This document shows positions 25,487 to 34,040 of a stretch of DNA of 64,000 nucleotides, piece by piece. Position 1 is the first letter of the stretch, and each line of letters begins with the position of its first letter. Under the pieces are notes generated by a model. The model saw only the letters and a program-made list of their open reading frames with translations. It was not told the origin of the DNA and ran no database searches. Location: NCBI GenBank assembly GCA_905233625.1, contig CAJOFJ010000007.1, forward strand, positions 1 through 64,000. Reading direction: 5' to 3'. The stretch comes from an uncultured Bacteroidales bacterium. Its GTDB lineage: Bacteria > Bacteroidota > Bacteroidia > Bacteroidales > WCHB1-69. The translations under genes were made by a program, and so were the position numbers.

Positions 25487-26629
25487 GTACAGGAAGCTCA
25501 GCAGGATACCTGCGGCCACCGCACTACCGATTACACCGGCCACATTGGGACCCATGGCGTGCATCAGCAGGAAGTTGGTCTTGTCGTATTTCAGACCTTC
25601 CACATTGGACACACGGGCACTGTCGGGAACAGCGGACACACCGGAGTTACCAATGAGCGGGTTGATCTTGTTACCTTCTTTCAGGAAGAGGTTGAACAGC
25701 TTGACGAACAGCACACCGCAAGCGGTAGCGATAACGAAAGAGAAAGCACCCAACACGAAGATGAGGATGGATTCCACTTTCAGGAAGGTGCTGGCCTGGG
25801 TGGAGCAACCCACGGTCAAACCGATCAGAATGGTCACGATGTCGATCAGGGCGTTGGAAGCGGTGTTGGCCAGACGTTTGGTCACAGAGCTTTCTTTCAG
25901 CAAGTTACCGAAGAACAACATACCCAGCAAGGGAAGACCTGTAGGTACGAGGAAAGCGGTCAAGAGGATGCATAAGAGGGGGAACATGACTTTCTCTCTG
26001 TGGCTGACGGCTCTTGGGGGACGCATTCTGATAAGGCGTTCCTTCGGAGTAGTGAGCAGACGCATGATAGGCGGCTGGATCACCGGCACCAGGGCCATAT
26101 AGGAATAAGCTGAAATGGCGATAGCACCCATCAAGCTGGGAGCCAGCTTGGAGGAGATGAAGATGGCGGTAGGACCGTCAGCACCACCGATGATACCGAT
26201 AGCACCGGCTTCCATGGGGGTGAAACCCAGAGCCAGAGAAGCGGCGTAGGCGGCGAAGATACCGCACTGCGCGGCGGCACCGATCAAAATCAGCTTGGGA
26301 TTGGAAATCAAGGCGGAGAAGTCGGTCATGGCTCCGATGCCGAGGAAAATCAGCGGCGGATACACACCCTTCAACACACCGAAATACAGGTAGTTGAGCA
26401 CGGAACCGTTCTCATAGACACCCACCTGCAAACCATCGGTGAAGGGAATGTTACCCAAGATGATACCGAAACCGATGGGAATCAGCAGCATGGGCTCGTA
26501 CTCCTTCGTGATGGCAAGGGTGATGAAGATCAGACCGACAACAATCATAATCAGGTTACCCCATTCGCAGTTGGCGAAGCCGGAGTAATTGAAGAACTGT
26601 TGCAGACCTTCTATAAAAAATTCCTTCAT
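25484..26629 (-). CDS. mmdB: Sodium-translocating decarboxylase, beta subunit
   Basis: A 381-residue membrane protein of the OadB/MmdB/GcdB family, which moves sodium outward as the carboxybiotin is decarboxylated. About nine or more hydrophobic segments; the family motifs GIIGGADGPTAIF, GAMTDFSALISNP and the MHAMGPNVAGVIGSAVAAG tail are clear. Last gene of the minus-strand decarboxylase cluster, 37 nt behind the biotin carrier. Confidence 0.92.
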   Translation of the reverse strand: MKEFFIEGLQQFFNYSGFANCEWGNLIMIVVGLIFITLAITKEYEPMLLIPIGFGIILGNIPFTDGLQVGVYENGSVLNYLYFGVLKGVYPPLIFLGIGAMTDFSALISNPKLILIGAAAQCGIFAAYAASLALGFTPMEAGAIGIIGGADGPTAIFISSKLAPSLMGAIAISAYSYMALVPVIQPPIMRLLTTPKERLIRMRPPRAVSHREKVMFPLLCILLTAFLVPTGLPLLGMLFFGNLLKESSVTKRLANTASNALIDIVTILIGLTVGCSTQASTFLKVESILIFVLGAFSFVIATACGVLFVKLFNLFLKEGNKINPLIGNSGVSAVPDSARVSNVEGLKYDKTNFLLMHAMGPNVAGVIGSAVAAGILLSFLY

Positions 26630-26666
26630 TATTCTGTAGTTTTAGGTTTTTGACAATAGTTGATAA

Positions 26667-27110
26667 TTATTCTAAAACGATGAGCACATCACCTTCCATA
26701 ACGGAGTCACCCTTGCGGGCTCTGATCTGCTTGATCACGCCGTCCTTGGGAGCGTCAATGTTGTTCTCCATCTTCATGGCTTCGAGCATCATCACATGCT
26801 GGCCGGCTTTGACTGCGTCGCCTTCGTGTACGAATACGTCGAGCACCACACCAGGAAGCGGTGACTTGATGCTGGCGCCGCTGGTGGGAGCGGCTGGAGC
26901 CTGAGCCACGGTAGCCTTGGGGGCTGCGGCTTGAGGCACAGCGGGAGCTGCCACTTTCACCACTTTCGGTTGGGGAACCTTGAGGTCATCCATCTCTAAC
27001 TCAACGGTATAGGGAGTGCGGTTCACCTCCACTGCTGCCTTGCCGTCTTCGATGTTGTTGATGTCAACGGTGTATTTGTTGCCGTTAATCGTAAATTTAT
27101 AGGTTTTCAT
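26667..27110 (-). CDS. mmdC: Biotin carboxyl carrier subunit of the decarboxylase
   Basis: 147 residues: an N-terminal segment, an Ala/Pro-rich flexible linker (about 52-78), and a biotinyl domain with the attachment motif EAMKMEN. It carries the carboxyl group from the alpha subunit to the membrane beta subunit. The Ala/Pro linker is typical of the gamma subunit of methylmalonyl-CoA decarboxylase. Confidence 0.92.
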   Translation of the reverse strand: MKTYKFTINGNKYTVDINNIEDGKAAVEVNRTPYTVELEMDDLKVPQPKVVKVAAPAVPQAAAPKATVAQAPAAPTSGASIKSPLPGVVLDVFVHEGDAVKAGQHVMMLEAMKMENNIDAPKDGVIKQIRARKGDSVMEGDVLIVLE

Positions 27111-27141
27111 TTCTTTCTTCTTGTTTTGATTAATAATTCCG

Positions 27142-28104
27142 TTATCTGCGTCTTATGACCTTTTTCATGAGCAGATTCTTCTGAGCCCATGGAGAGTAGT
27201 GTTTTGACGGCATGTCGATGGTGATCACTTCACTTTCCTCGTCATGCTGGCTGTTGAAGAACAGATGCAGAGCCATGGTGATGGCAGCCAGTTCCTCGCC
27301 AGTGGGACCCACTTCATTGGCGGCGACTTTAACCGTGCTGGTAGCTGCAACAGTGTCGGCCACTTGCTCTTTCTTGGCCTTGCGGTCTTTGCGGGTGGCG
27401 GTGTAGCCGAAAATCTTCAGCATGATGAAAATCATGATCAGCGCGGCAAACACCACACTGATGGAGATGACGGCCAAACCGATACCGTGCGGGTCACTCT
27501 TCTGCAAATGCTCCGACTTGGTGGCACCCATCTGTACTTTGTTTACAGAACCGGGGGTGGCGTAGGGGAGCATACCCATGTTTTTGACTTTCTTGCCGTT
27601 TTCCACCTTGGTGCTGATGCCGTCGTCGTAGCAACCGAAAGATTGCGTGGAGGTCAGCAGCGCTTCGGGATAGACAAACATATCAATCAGAGTCTTGCCG
27701 TTGGAGTTGATCAGGGCAATGTAATGAGTGCTCGACGTGTTGGGGTCGATGTTTGTGTGATAAGTTCCGTATAAGGGGGAATTATCCAAGAAGAATACCT
27801 TCGAACTTCTCTGGGGAATCCAGGTCGTAGGGTCGGTGGTGGGAATACGGTACCATCTGCTGGCGTCGCCTTTGGACAAGCCCGTGGTGTCGTCGGTCAG
27901 ATAGCAGCCGGCGATGTTAACCTGGTTGTATGAGGTGTTGAAAATTTCAATCCAGGGCACATGGCGACCATATTCGTCAACATAGTTTGAATCGTTGACC
28001 ACCAGCATCTCATTGAGACGCAAGTCGGTAACCTGCTGTCCAAACAAAACCATGCTGCTGCACAAAACGATGCAAAGCGTTAAAATTCTGTGTTTTATGT
28101 TCAT
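27142..28104 (-). CDS. OadG-type subunit with N-terminal lamin-tail domain
   Basis: 320 residues. After a signal peptide (about 1-22) comes a lamin-tail-like domain (VTDLRLNEMLVVNDSNYVDE, WIEIFNTSYNQVNIAGCYLTDD, up to GMLPYATPGSVN), then one membrane helix (about residues 210-232) and a cytoplasmic tail typical of OadG delta subunits. OadG subunits assemble the sodium pump. The lamin-tail part would face the periplasm. Position between mmdA and mmdC supports the role; the effect of the extra domain is unknown. Confidence 0.82.
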   Translation of the reverse strand: MNIKHRILTLCIVLCSSMVLFGQQVTDLRLNEMLVVNDSNYVDEYGRHVPWIEIFNTSYNQVNIAGCYLTDDTTGLSKGDASRWYRIPTTDPTTWIPQRSSKVFFLDNSPLYGTYHTNIDPNTSSTHYIALINSNGKTLIDMFVYPEALLTSTQSFGCYDDGISTKVENGKKVKNMGMLPYATPGSVNKVQMGATKSEHLQKSDPHGIGLAVISISVVFAALIMIFIMLKIFGYTATRKDRKAKKEQVADTVAATSTVKVAANEVGPTGEELAAITMALHLFFNSQHDEESEVITIDMPSKHYSPWAQKNLLMKKVIRRR

Positions 28105-28117
28105 AGTGACTTGTTTT

Positions 28118-28258
28118 AATTAAGAACTAAGAATTAAGAGTTAAGAGTAATGAGTTGTTTGTTGAATTTTTAATTCCCCTTCTTTTAGAAGGGGTGGCCG
28201 GAGGCCGGGGTAGTAGTGTAGTTCTTAGTTTTTAGTTCTTAGTTTTTAATTTTACAAT
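28118..28258. repeat. Heptamer-word islands flanking a double-hairpin element
   Basis: Left: GAACTAA, GAATTAA, GAGTTAA, GAGTAAT. Right: TAGTTCT, TAGTTTT, TAGTTCT, TAGTTTT (minus strand CTAAGAA-type words). The mmdA stop codon (28252-28254) lies within the right island. Confidence 0.7.
28170..28214 (+). repeat. Dispersed double-hairpin element, copy 2
   Basis: TTAATTCCCCTTCT-TTT-AGAAGGGG, then GGCCGGAGGCC and GGGGTAG. Same element as 11739-11783 in opposite orientation; the second stem has compensating changes (GGCC/GGCC instead of GCCC/GGGC). Confidence 0.7.
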
Positions 28259-29811
28259 GGCAGGTTATCGTGTTTCTTAGCAGGGTTCTCCAAACGTTTG
28301 TTACGCAGGGATTCCAGGGCTCTGATGACACGGAAACGGGTGTTGCGAGGTTCGATAACATCGTCGATGTAGCCATACTTGGCAGCCACATACGGATTGG
28401 CGAAAGCGTCTCTGTATTCGGCTTCTTTTTCGGCGATGAACTCGGCCTGTTTCTGAGGATCCTCGATAGCCTTGATGTCCTTGCCCATGAGGATTTCCAC
28501 AGCGCCCTTGCCGCCCATAACAGCGATTTCAGCGGTCGGCCATGCGTAGTTGATGTCGCCGCGCAGGTGTTTGGAGCTCATCACGCAGTAAGCACCACCG
28601 TAGTTCTTACGCAGGATAACCGTGACTTTCGGAACGGTGCATTCGCCGTAAGCGTACAGCAATTTGGCGCCGTGCAGGATGATGCCGCCATATTCCTGAG
28701 CCGTGCCAGGCAGGAAGCCGGGAACGTCGACGAGGGTGACAATCGGAATGTTGAAGGCGTCGCAGAAACGGACGAAACGGGCGCCTTTTCTGGAAGCGTT
28801 GATGTCCAACACACCGGCCAGATACTTGGGCTGGTTGGCCACGATACCCACTGCGATACCGTTAAAACGGGCGAAACCGATGATGATATTGGGGGCGTAG
28901 TTGGGCTGGATTTCCAGGAACTTGCCGTTATCCACGATACCATTGATAACTTCCTTTACATCGTATGGTTTGTTGGGATTGTCGGGAATGATGGCGTTCA
29001 AAGCGTCGTCCAGACGGTTGATAGGATCTTCGCAGGGAACATAAGGCGGTTCTTCCATGTTGTTGGAAGGCAGGTAAGACATCAGTTCGCGCAACAGGGC
29101 GATACCTTCCTCTTCGGTGTCAACGGCGAAATGGGCCACACCGGATTTGGAGGAGTGGATGGAGGCGCCACCGAGGTCCTCAACGGTCACATCCTCGTTG
29201 GTCACGGTTTTCACCACTTTGGGACCAGTAACGAACATGTAGCTGGTGTTTTTGCGCATCATGATGAAGTCGGTGAGGGCGGGGGAGTATACAGCACCAC
29301 CGGCGCAGGGACCGAAGATGGCAGAAATCTGTGGTACCACACCTGAAGCCAAGATGTTACGCTGGAAGATTTCAGCGTAGCCAGCCAAGCTGTTCACACC
29401 TTCCTGAATACGTGCTCCACCGGAATCGTTGAAGCCGACCACAGGAGCACCGACCTTCATGGCCTGATCCATCACCTTGCAGATTTTCTGAGCGAAGGTT
29501 TCGGACAGAGAACCGCCGAAAACGGTGAAGTCCTGAGAGAATACATAGACCAAACGGCCTTCTACGGTACCATAGCCGGTAACTACACCGTCAGACAGGT
29601 ATTTTTCTTTTTCCAGACCGAAGTTGGTACAACGGTGGGTGACAAACATGTCGAATTCCTCGAAGCTACCTTCATCAAGGAACATGAGGATGCGTTCACG
29701 AGCTGTGAATTTTCCTTGGGAGTGCTGCTTGTCGATGCGCTTTTCACCGCCACCCAAACGGGCCTTGACACGCAGTTCCAACAGTTCGTTAATTTTTTCT
29801 TGCATTGTCAT
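28252..29811 (-). CDS. mmdA: Acyl-CoA carboxyltransferase, methylmalonyl-CoA decarboxylase alpha subunit
   Basis: 519 residues of the biotin-dependent carboxyltransferase family. Motifs: [22 protein letters not shown] at the N-terminus, [26 protein letters not shown] in the first half, and [30 protein letters not shown] in the second. It transfers the carboxyl group from methylmalonyl-CoA to biotin. First gene of the cluster with OadG-like, biotin carrier and beta subunits, which is why I prefer decarboxylase to propionyl-CoA carboxylase. The ATG two codons downstream is also possible. Confidence 0.9.
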   Translation of the reverse strand: MTMQEKINELLELRVKARLGGGEKRIDKQHSQGKFTARERILMFLDEGSFEEFDMFVTHRCTNFGLEKEKYLSDGVVTGYGTVEGRLVYVFSQDFTVFGGSLSETFAQKICKVMDQAMKVGAPVVGFNDSGGARIQEGVNSLAGYAEIFQRNILASGVVPQISAIFGPCAGGAVYSPALTDFIMMRKNTSYMFVTGPKVVKTVTNEDVTVEDLGGASIHSSKSGVAHFAVDTEEEGIALLRELMSYLPSNNMEEPPYVPCEDPINRLDDALNAIIPDNPNKPYDVKEVINGIVDNGKFLEIQPNYAPNIIIGFARFNGIAVGIVANQPKYLAGVLDINASRKGARFVRFCDAFNIPIVTLVDVPGFLPGTAQEYGGIILHGAKLLYAYGECTVPKVTVILRKNYGGAYCVMSSKHLRGDINYAWPTAEIAVMGGKGAVEILMGKDIKAIEDPQKQAEFIAEKEAEYRDAFANPYVAAKYGYIDDVIEPRNTRFRVIRALESLRNKRLENPAKKHDNLPL

Positions 29812-29902
29812 AAGTAGATGAAATTTAATGATTTATATTTGAATTGTTTTGTTGATTTATAGTCTGAAATTCAACTGTTTGCACTTTTATCCATTTAATC
29901 TG

Positions 29903-29910
29903 CAAAGATA
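29903..29910 (-). promoter_or_regulatory. -7 element of mmdA
   Basis: Minus-strand TATCTTTG followed by CAG; the likely promoter of the whole decarboxylase cluster. Confidence 0.65.
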
Positions 29911-29987
29911 GAAAAAAAATCGCTTAATATTATATTTTACAAATATATTTTTTGAGCTAAAAGATAGAAAAAAACACGTTTTTTGCA

Positions 29988-30026
29988 ATAAAAAAGCCGT
30001 TGCCCGAATTTATGGAGCAACGGCCT
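29988..30026 (-). terminator. Terminator of the DUF819-like gene
   Basis: Minus-strand stem GCCGTTGC / GCAACGGC followed by TTTTTTATT. Confidence 0.8.
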
Positions 30027-30113
30027 GAAAACACACACAACTGCAATAGAATATTGTCTTACAACTACATGACGCTTTATACCCCGAAAACGTTACAATG
30101 AAAATGGAATTTT

Positions 30114-30617
30114 TCAAAATCCTGTCAGCATCATGAAAATGCCGATGCCGAGATAATTGCCGACAGCGTAGCCGAGCAAGCCGATGGCAATACCAGGCAG
30201 AATAATGTTCTTGTTGTTCAGTACAGCGGCTACCATAGGTACGAAAGGTGGTGAGTTGATCAACGCTATGGAACTGACTAACACAAGGTCCCCGTTGATT
30301 TTGAATATTTTGCTTACAATGAGTTTCCCGCAAAAGATGATCAGAATGAGGTATAATCCCGTAACAATCAAATCATAACCTGAAACTATAAGAAAAAGAT
30401 GTTGTGGTAGATTCACTGCTTTTGAAACTGGTGCGAGGTTGGGAATACCTCCGATGTAGATGCCGGTCATCACCGCGCTGATTTTCGCATAGTCAATGTC
30501 GGAAATCTGGGCATTTTGTGCCATTCCATGAAAGAGATAGAAACCGGCAATGGTGACACTTAGTACGCTTACAATCCCAATTACAAAGGTCTTGATAACC
30601 GATTTGGTGGACCACAT
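30114..30617 (-). CDS. Shortened DUF819-like membrane protein
   Basis: 167 residues with about five hydrophobic segments. The motif TGIYIGGIPNLAPVSKA and the following helix resemble the middle of DUF819 proteins, while SSIALINSPPFVPMVAAVLNN and GLLGYAVGNYLGIGI resemble their C-terminus. Full-length members have roughly 380-420 residues, so both the N-terminus and a central block of perhaps 200 residues are missing, in frame. It may be a decayed gene or a minimal form. A proper terminator follows it. Function unknown. Confidence 0.55.
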   Translation of the reverse strand: MWSTKSVIKTFVIGIVSVLSVTIAGFYLFHGMAQNAQISDIDYAKISAVMTGIYIGGIPNLAPVSKAVNLPQHLFLIVSGYDLIVTGLYLILIIFCGKLIVSKIFKINGDLVLVSSIALINSPPFVPMVAAVLNNKNIILPGIAIGLLGYAVGNYLGIGIFMMLTGF

Positions 30618-30688
30618 TTATTTTGAAAGAGCTAAAATAACCTTTTTTATCATACCTGCGCTATAAAAATGAGTCTTTGTCTCATAAT

Positions 30689-30722
30689 AAAATCCCGAGG
30701 CTCTTCACCCCGGGATTTTTTA
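30689..30722. terminator. Terminator downstream of the M16 protease gene
   Basis: Stem AAAATCCCG / CGGGATTTT, 9 bp, with T-runs on both strands. Confidence 0.75.
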
Positions 30723-30776
30723 GTTGAAAGTTGAAAATTGAAAACTTTCAACATTCAGTTTTCAGTTCTCAGTTGA
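30722..30776 (-). repeat. Heptamer-word island after the M16 protease gene
   Basis: Plus-strand TTGAAAG, TTGAAAA, TTGAAAA, then the inverted words CAACATT, CAGTTTT, CAGTTCT, CAGTTGA. Words of both orientations face each other here. Confidence 0.7.
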
Positions 30777-33686
30777 TTAGTATCCGAAAATCTCTTCCAA
30801 GCTGAGTTTCGTGATCTTTCCGTATTTCTCCAAACCTTTGAAGTCCACTTCGTTTTCGTTACCCAAAACTACAACGGTGTGCTTTTGGCCTTTGATGTAG
30901 GTCTTGTTGAAGTTCACCACATCGTTGAGGGTCATCTTCTGGATGGCATTGAAATCTTCTTTATCAGTAGGAGCTTTCAGGCCTTTTTCCTCGCAGTTCA
31001 GGTAGTAGTTGATGATGCTCATCTTACGAATACGGTTGGTTCTGTATTCTGACGTCAGAGCGGTCTTGGCAATGTCGAAGTTCAGTTCTGAAACCGGCAT
31101 GTTATCCAACAAATCGGTGAAGGCTTCCAAAGCGTCGATCAGCTTGTCATTCTGGGTGCCGATGTGGGTCATGTTGTAGGTGTAACGGCCTTTTTCGTTG
31201 GGTTCAACAAAGTAAGCGGCGGCGGTGTAGGCCAGGGAGCGTTTCTCGCGGATTTCCTGGAATACGATGGAGTTCATGCTGCCACCGAAATACTCGTTGT
31301 ACATCTCGATCTGCGGACTGAGAGTCCAGTTGGCGGGAATAGAGGTGTTCAGCTGGCGGCACAGGGACTGTTTGGCATCGTAGTGAGCGAAATACACCTT
31401 GTTTTCCTTGGTCTGCAGACGGTCGAAGTCGGGGTTCTGCTTCATGGGTTTCTTGGCAGGATGCACACTGTGCTTGTCGGTGATCACCTTCTGCAAGTCG
31501 GCAAGACTCATGTCGCCATAGTACATGATGCGCTGCGGCTGTGAGGTCATGGTCTTGATCTGGTTGATGACATCCTGAGCTTTGATCTTCTGAACTTCTT
31601 CGTTGGTGACCAGATATTTGCGCATGTTGTCCTTGCCGTAGGAAGCGTATGACAGCATTCTCTGGAAGATGGTGTTCTGGCGTGACTTGGCATCTTGGCG
31701 CTGTTTCAGTACATTGCTGATGGAGTTCTGCACAGATTCTTCGGAAATTTTGGGGTTATTCAAAATGTCTTCCACGATGGCGATAGCTTTCTCCATGTTT
31801 TCGCTCAAACCGGAGATGCTTACACGGGCGTACTTGTCGCCAAAACTGATGCTATAGTCGCAGGCGAGGTCGTACATTTCACGGTTGATTTGGCTGAGGG
31901 TGCGGTTCTCGCTTTCTAATTGGTCGAGGAAATTGTTGGTGATGCCGGCTTTCTTATCATACAGAGAGCCGTAGTTGTAGCGGTAGTACAGCTGGAAGCG
32001 GCCGTTGTCAGTGTTTTTGACATATAAAATCTCGTTGCCATTGGCTTTGCCTTTTTGCATGTCTTTGTTGAAATCCACAAATACGGGGCTGATGGGTTCC
32101 ACTTTGATTTTCTTGATGTCTTGTAGGAATTTGCTTTCCACATCGCGGTTGATCACAACGGGGGTGATTTCGGGCTTCTCCACTTTCTGCACGTTGCGCT
32201 GCTCGCCCTGACGTTTGTAAACCACTACATAATTGTTATTCTTGAAAGTACGTCTGGCGAAGTCGATGACGTCTTCCTTGGTCACTTGGCTCATGTTATC
32301 GGTTTCATTCAGCACATCCTGCCAGCTCATGTGGGCGAGGTAAGCCATGGCCATAGCCATAGCGCGGTTGTTGTTGTTCTCCACCTGGGTCATTTGGCTG
32401 AGTTTGCGGTTGTTGATAGCGGCGGTGAGCAGGTCAGCATCCCAGTCGCCGGATTTCAGAATGTCAATTTGTTTCAGCAAGAGGTCTTTCAGTTCTTCCA
32501 AGGTCTGGCCCTGTTTGGGTCTACCAGCCAAACGGAAATAAGCATAATCGTTCAGGTCGCTTACACCTGAGGAGGCGTATTGTGCCAGTTGTTTCTGGTT
32601 GATATTTTCGTCCATGATACCGCAGGAACCATTCATCAACACTGCGTCGGCCATCTCGGCCAATAGCACGTCGCGTGAGCCGGTACCGGCATCGATACGG
32701 AAACCGATTTGCAGGTTTTCTGCTTCAAGTCCATAAACATCCACTACCTTCACTTCACGGATAGGATTCTCTTTCACGTAAGTGAAGTCAGGGATGAAAC
32801 GAGGCTGGAGTTTTCCAAAATATTTGTCAATCAGTTTGATAGCTTCTTCTGGGTCGAAATCACCGGCCATGGCGATACAGTAGTTGTTGGGCACATAATA
32901 AGTTCTGTAGTGCTTGTTGATATTGGTCAGTGAGGGGTTCTTCAGGTGTTCAACAGTACCGATGGTAGTCTGGGTACCGTAAGGATGATGAGGGAACAGT
33001 GCCTCGTTCATTTTTTCGTAGGCGGTACGGCTGTCGTTGGCCATGTTCATGTTTTTCTCTTCATAAACGGTTTCCAGCTCGGTGTGGAACAAACGGAATA
33101 CAGCGTTGGAGAAACGATCGCTTTCAATCATCAGCCAGCGTTCCAACTCATTGCTGGGGATATTTTCCTGATATACAGTCATATCGTTGGAAGTAAAAGC
33201 GTTGGTTCCCTGTGAGCCGATAACCGACATCAGCTTGTCGTATTCGTTGGGAATGGCATACTTGGAAGCCTCGTAAGATACGGAGTCTATCAGATGATAG
33301 ATCGCTTTACGCTTGGCAGGGTCGGTGGTGTGATTATACACTTCGTACAGTCTTTCGATTTCCTTCAGCTGCACTTGCTCTTTGGCCCAGTCGAGGGTGC
33401 CGAAATTGGTGGTACCCTTGAACATCAGGTGCTCGAGGTAGTGTGACAGACCTGTGGATTCGGCGGGGTCGTTCTTGCTACCCACGCGTACGGCGATGAG
33501 GGTCTGGATACGGGGTTCATCCTTGTTGACGGACATGAAGACCTGCAGACCGTTGTCCAAAGTGTAATGGATCACGTTCATCGGATCATTCTGGTAAGTC
33601 TCTTTTTTGTAATTTTGGGCATTAAGAGTGATGCCGGTGAGACAGAAAACGGCGATCAGCAATCCCGAGATTAATTTGTGTTTCAT
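30777..33686 (-). CDS. M16 family zinc metalloprotease
   Basis: A 969-residue exported protease (signal peptide 1-23) made of two M16 halves. The inverted zinc motif H-x-x-E-H is in GLSHYLEHLMFKG near residue 85, with the distal Glu in ELETVYEEKNMNM. The second half (from about 530) lacks the zinc motif, as in the usual catalytic plus inactive pair fused in one chain. The conserved R/Y pair is in RSLAYTAAAYF. It probably degrades peptides in the periplasm. Monocistronic with its own promoter and terminator. Confidence 0.9.
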   Translation of the reverse strand: MKHKLISGLLIAVFCLTGITLNAQNYKKETYQNDPMNVIHYTLDNGLQVFMSVNKDEPRIQTLIAVRVGSKNDPAESTGLSHYLEHLMFKGTTNFGTLDWAKEQVQLKEIERLYEVYNHTTDPAKRKAIYHLIDSVSYEASKYAIPNEYDKLMSVIGSQGTNAFTSNDMTVYQENIPSNELERWLMIESDRFSNAVFRLFHTELETVYEEKNMNMANDSRTAYEKMNEALFPHHPYGTQTTIGTVEHLKNPSLTNINKHYRTYYVPNNYCIAMAGDFDPEEAIKLIDKYFGKLQPRFIPDFTYVKENPIREVKVVDVYGLEAENLQIGFRIDAGTGSRDVLLAEMADAVLMNGSCGIMDENINQKQLAQYASSGVSDLNDYAYFRLAGRPKQGQTLEELKDLLLKQIDILKSGDWDADLLTAAINNRKLSQMTQVENNNNRAMAMAMAYLAHMSWQDVLNETDNMSQVTKEDVIDFARRTFKNNNYVVVYKRQGEQRNVQKVEKPEITPVVINRDVESKFLQDIKKIKVEPISPVFVDFNKDMQKGKANGNEILYVKNTDNGRFQLYYRYNYGSLYDKKAGITNNFLDQLESENRTLSQINREMYDLACDYSISFGDKYARVSISGLSENMEKAIAIVEDILNNPKISEESVQNSISNVLKQRQDAKSRQNTIFQRMLSYASYGKDNMRKYLVTNEEVQKIKAQDVINQIKTMTSQPQRIMYYGDMSLADLQKVITDKHSVHPAKKPMKQNPDFDRLQTKENKVYFAHYDAKQSLCRQLNTSIPANWTLSPQIEMYNEYFGGSMNSIVFQEIREKRSLAYTAAAYFVEPNEKGRYTYNMTHIGTQNDKLIDALEAFTDLLDNMPVSELNFDIAKTALTSEYRTNRIRKMSIINYYLNCEEKGLKAPTDKEDFNAIQKMTLNDVVNFNKTYIKGQKHTVVVLGNENEVDFKGLEKYGKITKLSLEEIFGY

Positions 33687-33725
33687 TTTGTATATATTAA
33701 AATTTGATAATTAAAATTTCCGCTG

Positions 33726-33733
33726 CAAAGGTA
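33726..33733 (-). promoter_or_regulatory. -7 element of the M16 protease gene
   Basis: Minus-strand TACCTTTG followed by CAG. Confidence 0.6.
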
Positions 33734-33741
33734 GTGAAAAT

Positions 33742-33957
33742 TTCTTAATTAGCAAATTAGTTAATTAGCAAATTAGCAAATTAGCAAATGTGCAAATTAT
33801 CAATGTGCTAATGTGCCAATGAATTAATTCATAATCCATAATCCAAAACCTCCTAAACACTAAACATTAACCATTAATCGCTAACAATTAACCATTAACC
33901 TCACAGCCCACAGCTCGCAACTCATAGCTGAAAAACACTAAACATTTGAATTTTTAA
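33742..33957. repeat. Large word-repeat island between gdhA and the M16 protease gene
   Basis: The 354-nt gap between the two genes is mostly this island: 8-nt words ATTAGCAA/ATTAGTTA/ATGTGCAA, then 7-nt words AAACACT, AAACATT, AACCATT, AATCGCT, AACAATT, AACCATT, then CAGCCCA, CAGCTCG, CAACTCA, TAGCTGA. No coding potential. Confidence 0.8.
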
Positions 33958-33987
33958 TTCTGGTTTTCCAGGGGCTTAGGATAAAAA

Positions 33988-34019
33988 AAAAACGGGAACC
34001 GTGTGGCTCCCGTTTTTGT
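33988..34019. terminator. Terminator of gdhA
   Basis: Stem AAACGGGA / TCCCGTTT, 10-nt loop, with A- and T-runs on either side. Confidence 0.8.
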
Positions 34020-34040
34020 TATCAGAAAAGAATCCGATGA

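Larger units (their letters stand above)
29812..30113. other. AT-rich intergenic stretch with mmdA promoter and a terminator
   Basis: Holds the mmdA promoter (29903-29910) and the terminator of the upstream minus-strand gene (29988-30026); no coding potential seen between them. Confidence 0.6.

Noticed and set aside
28270..29346. Long plus-strand frame of 358 residues opposite mmdA
   Set aside because: Antisense shadow of a well-supported gene; composition (Val/Gly/Asp/His-rich) is a by-product of mmdA codon use.
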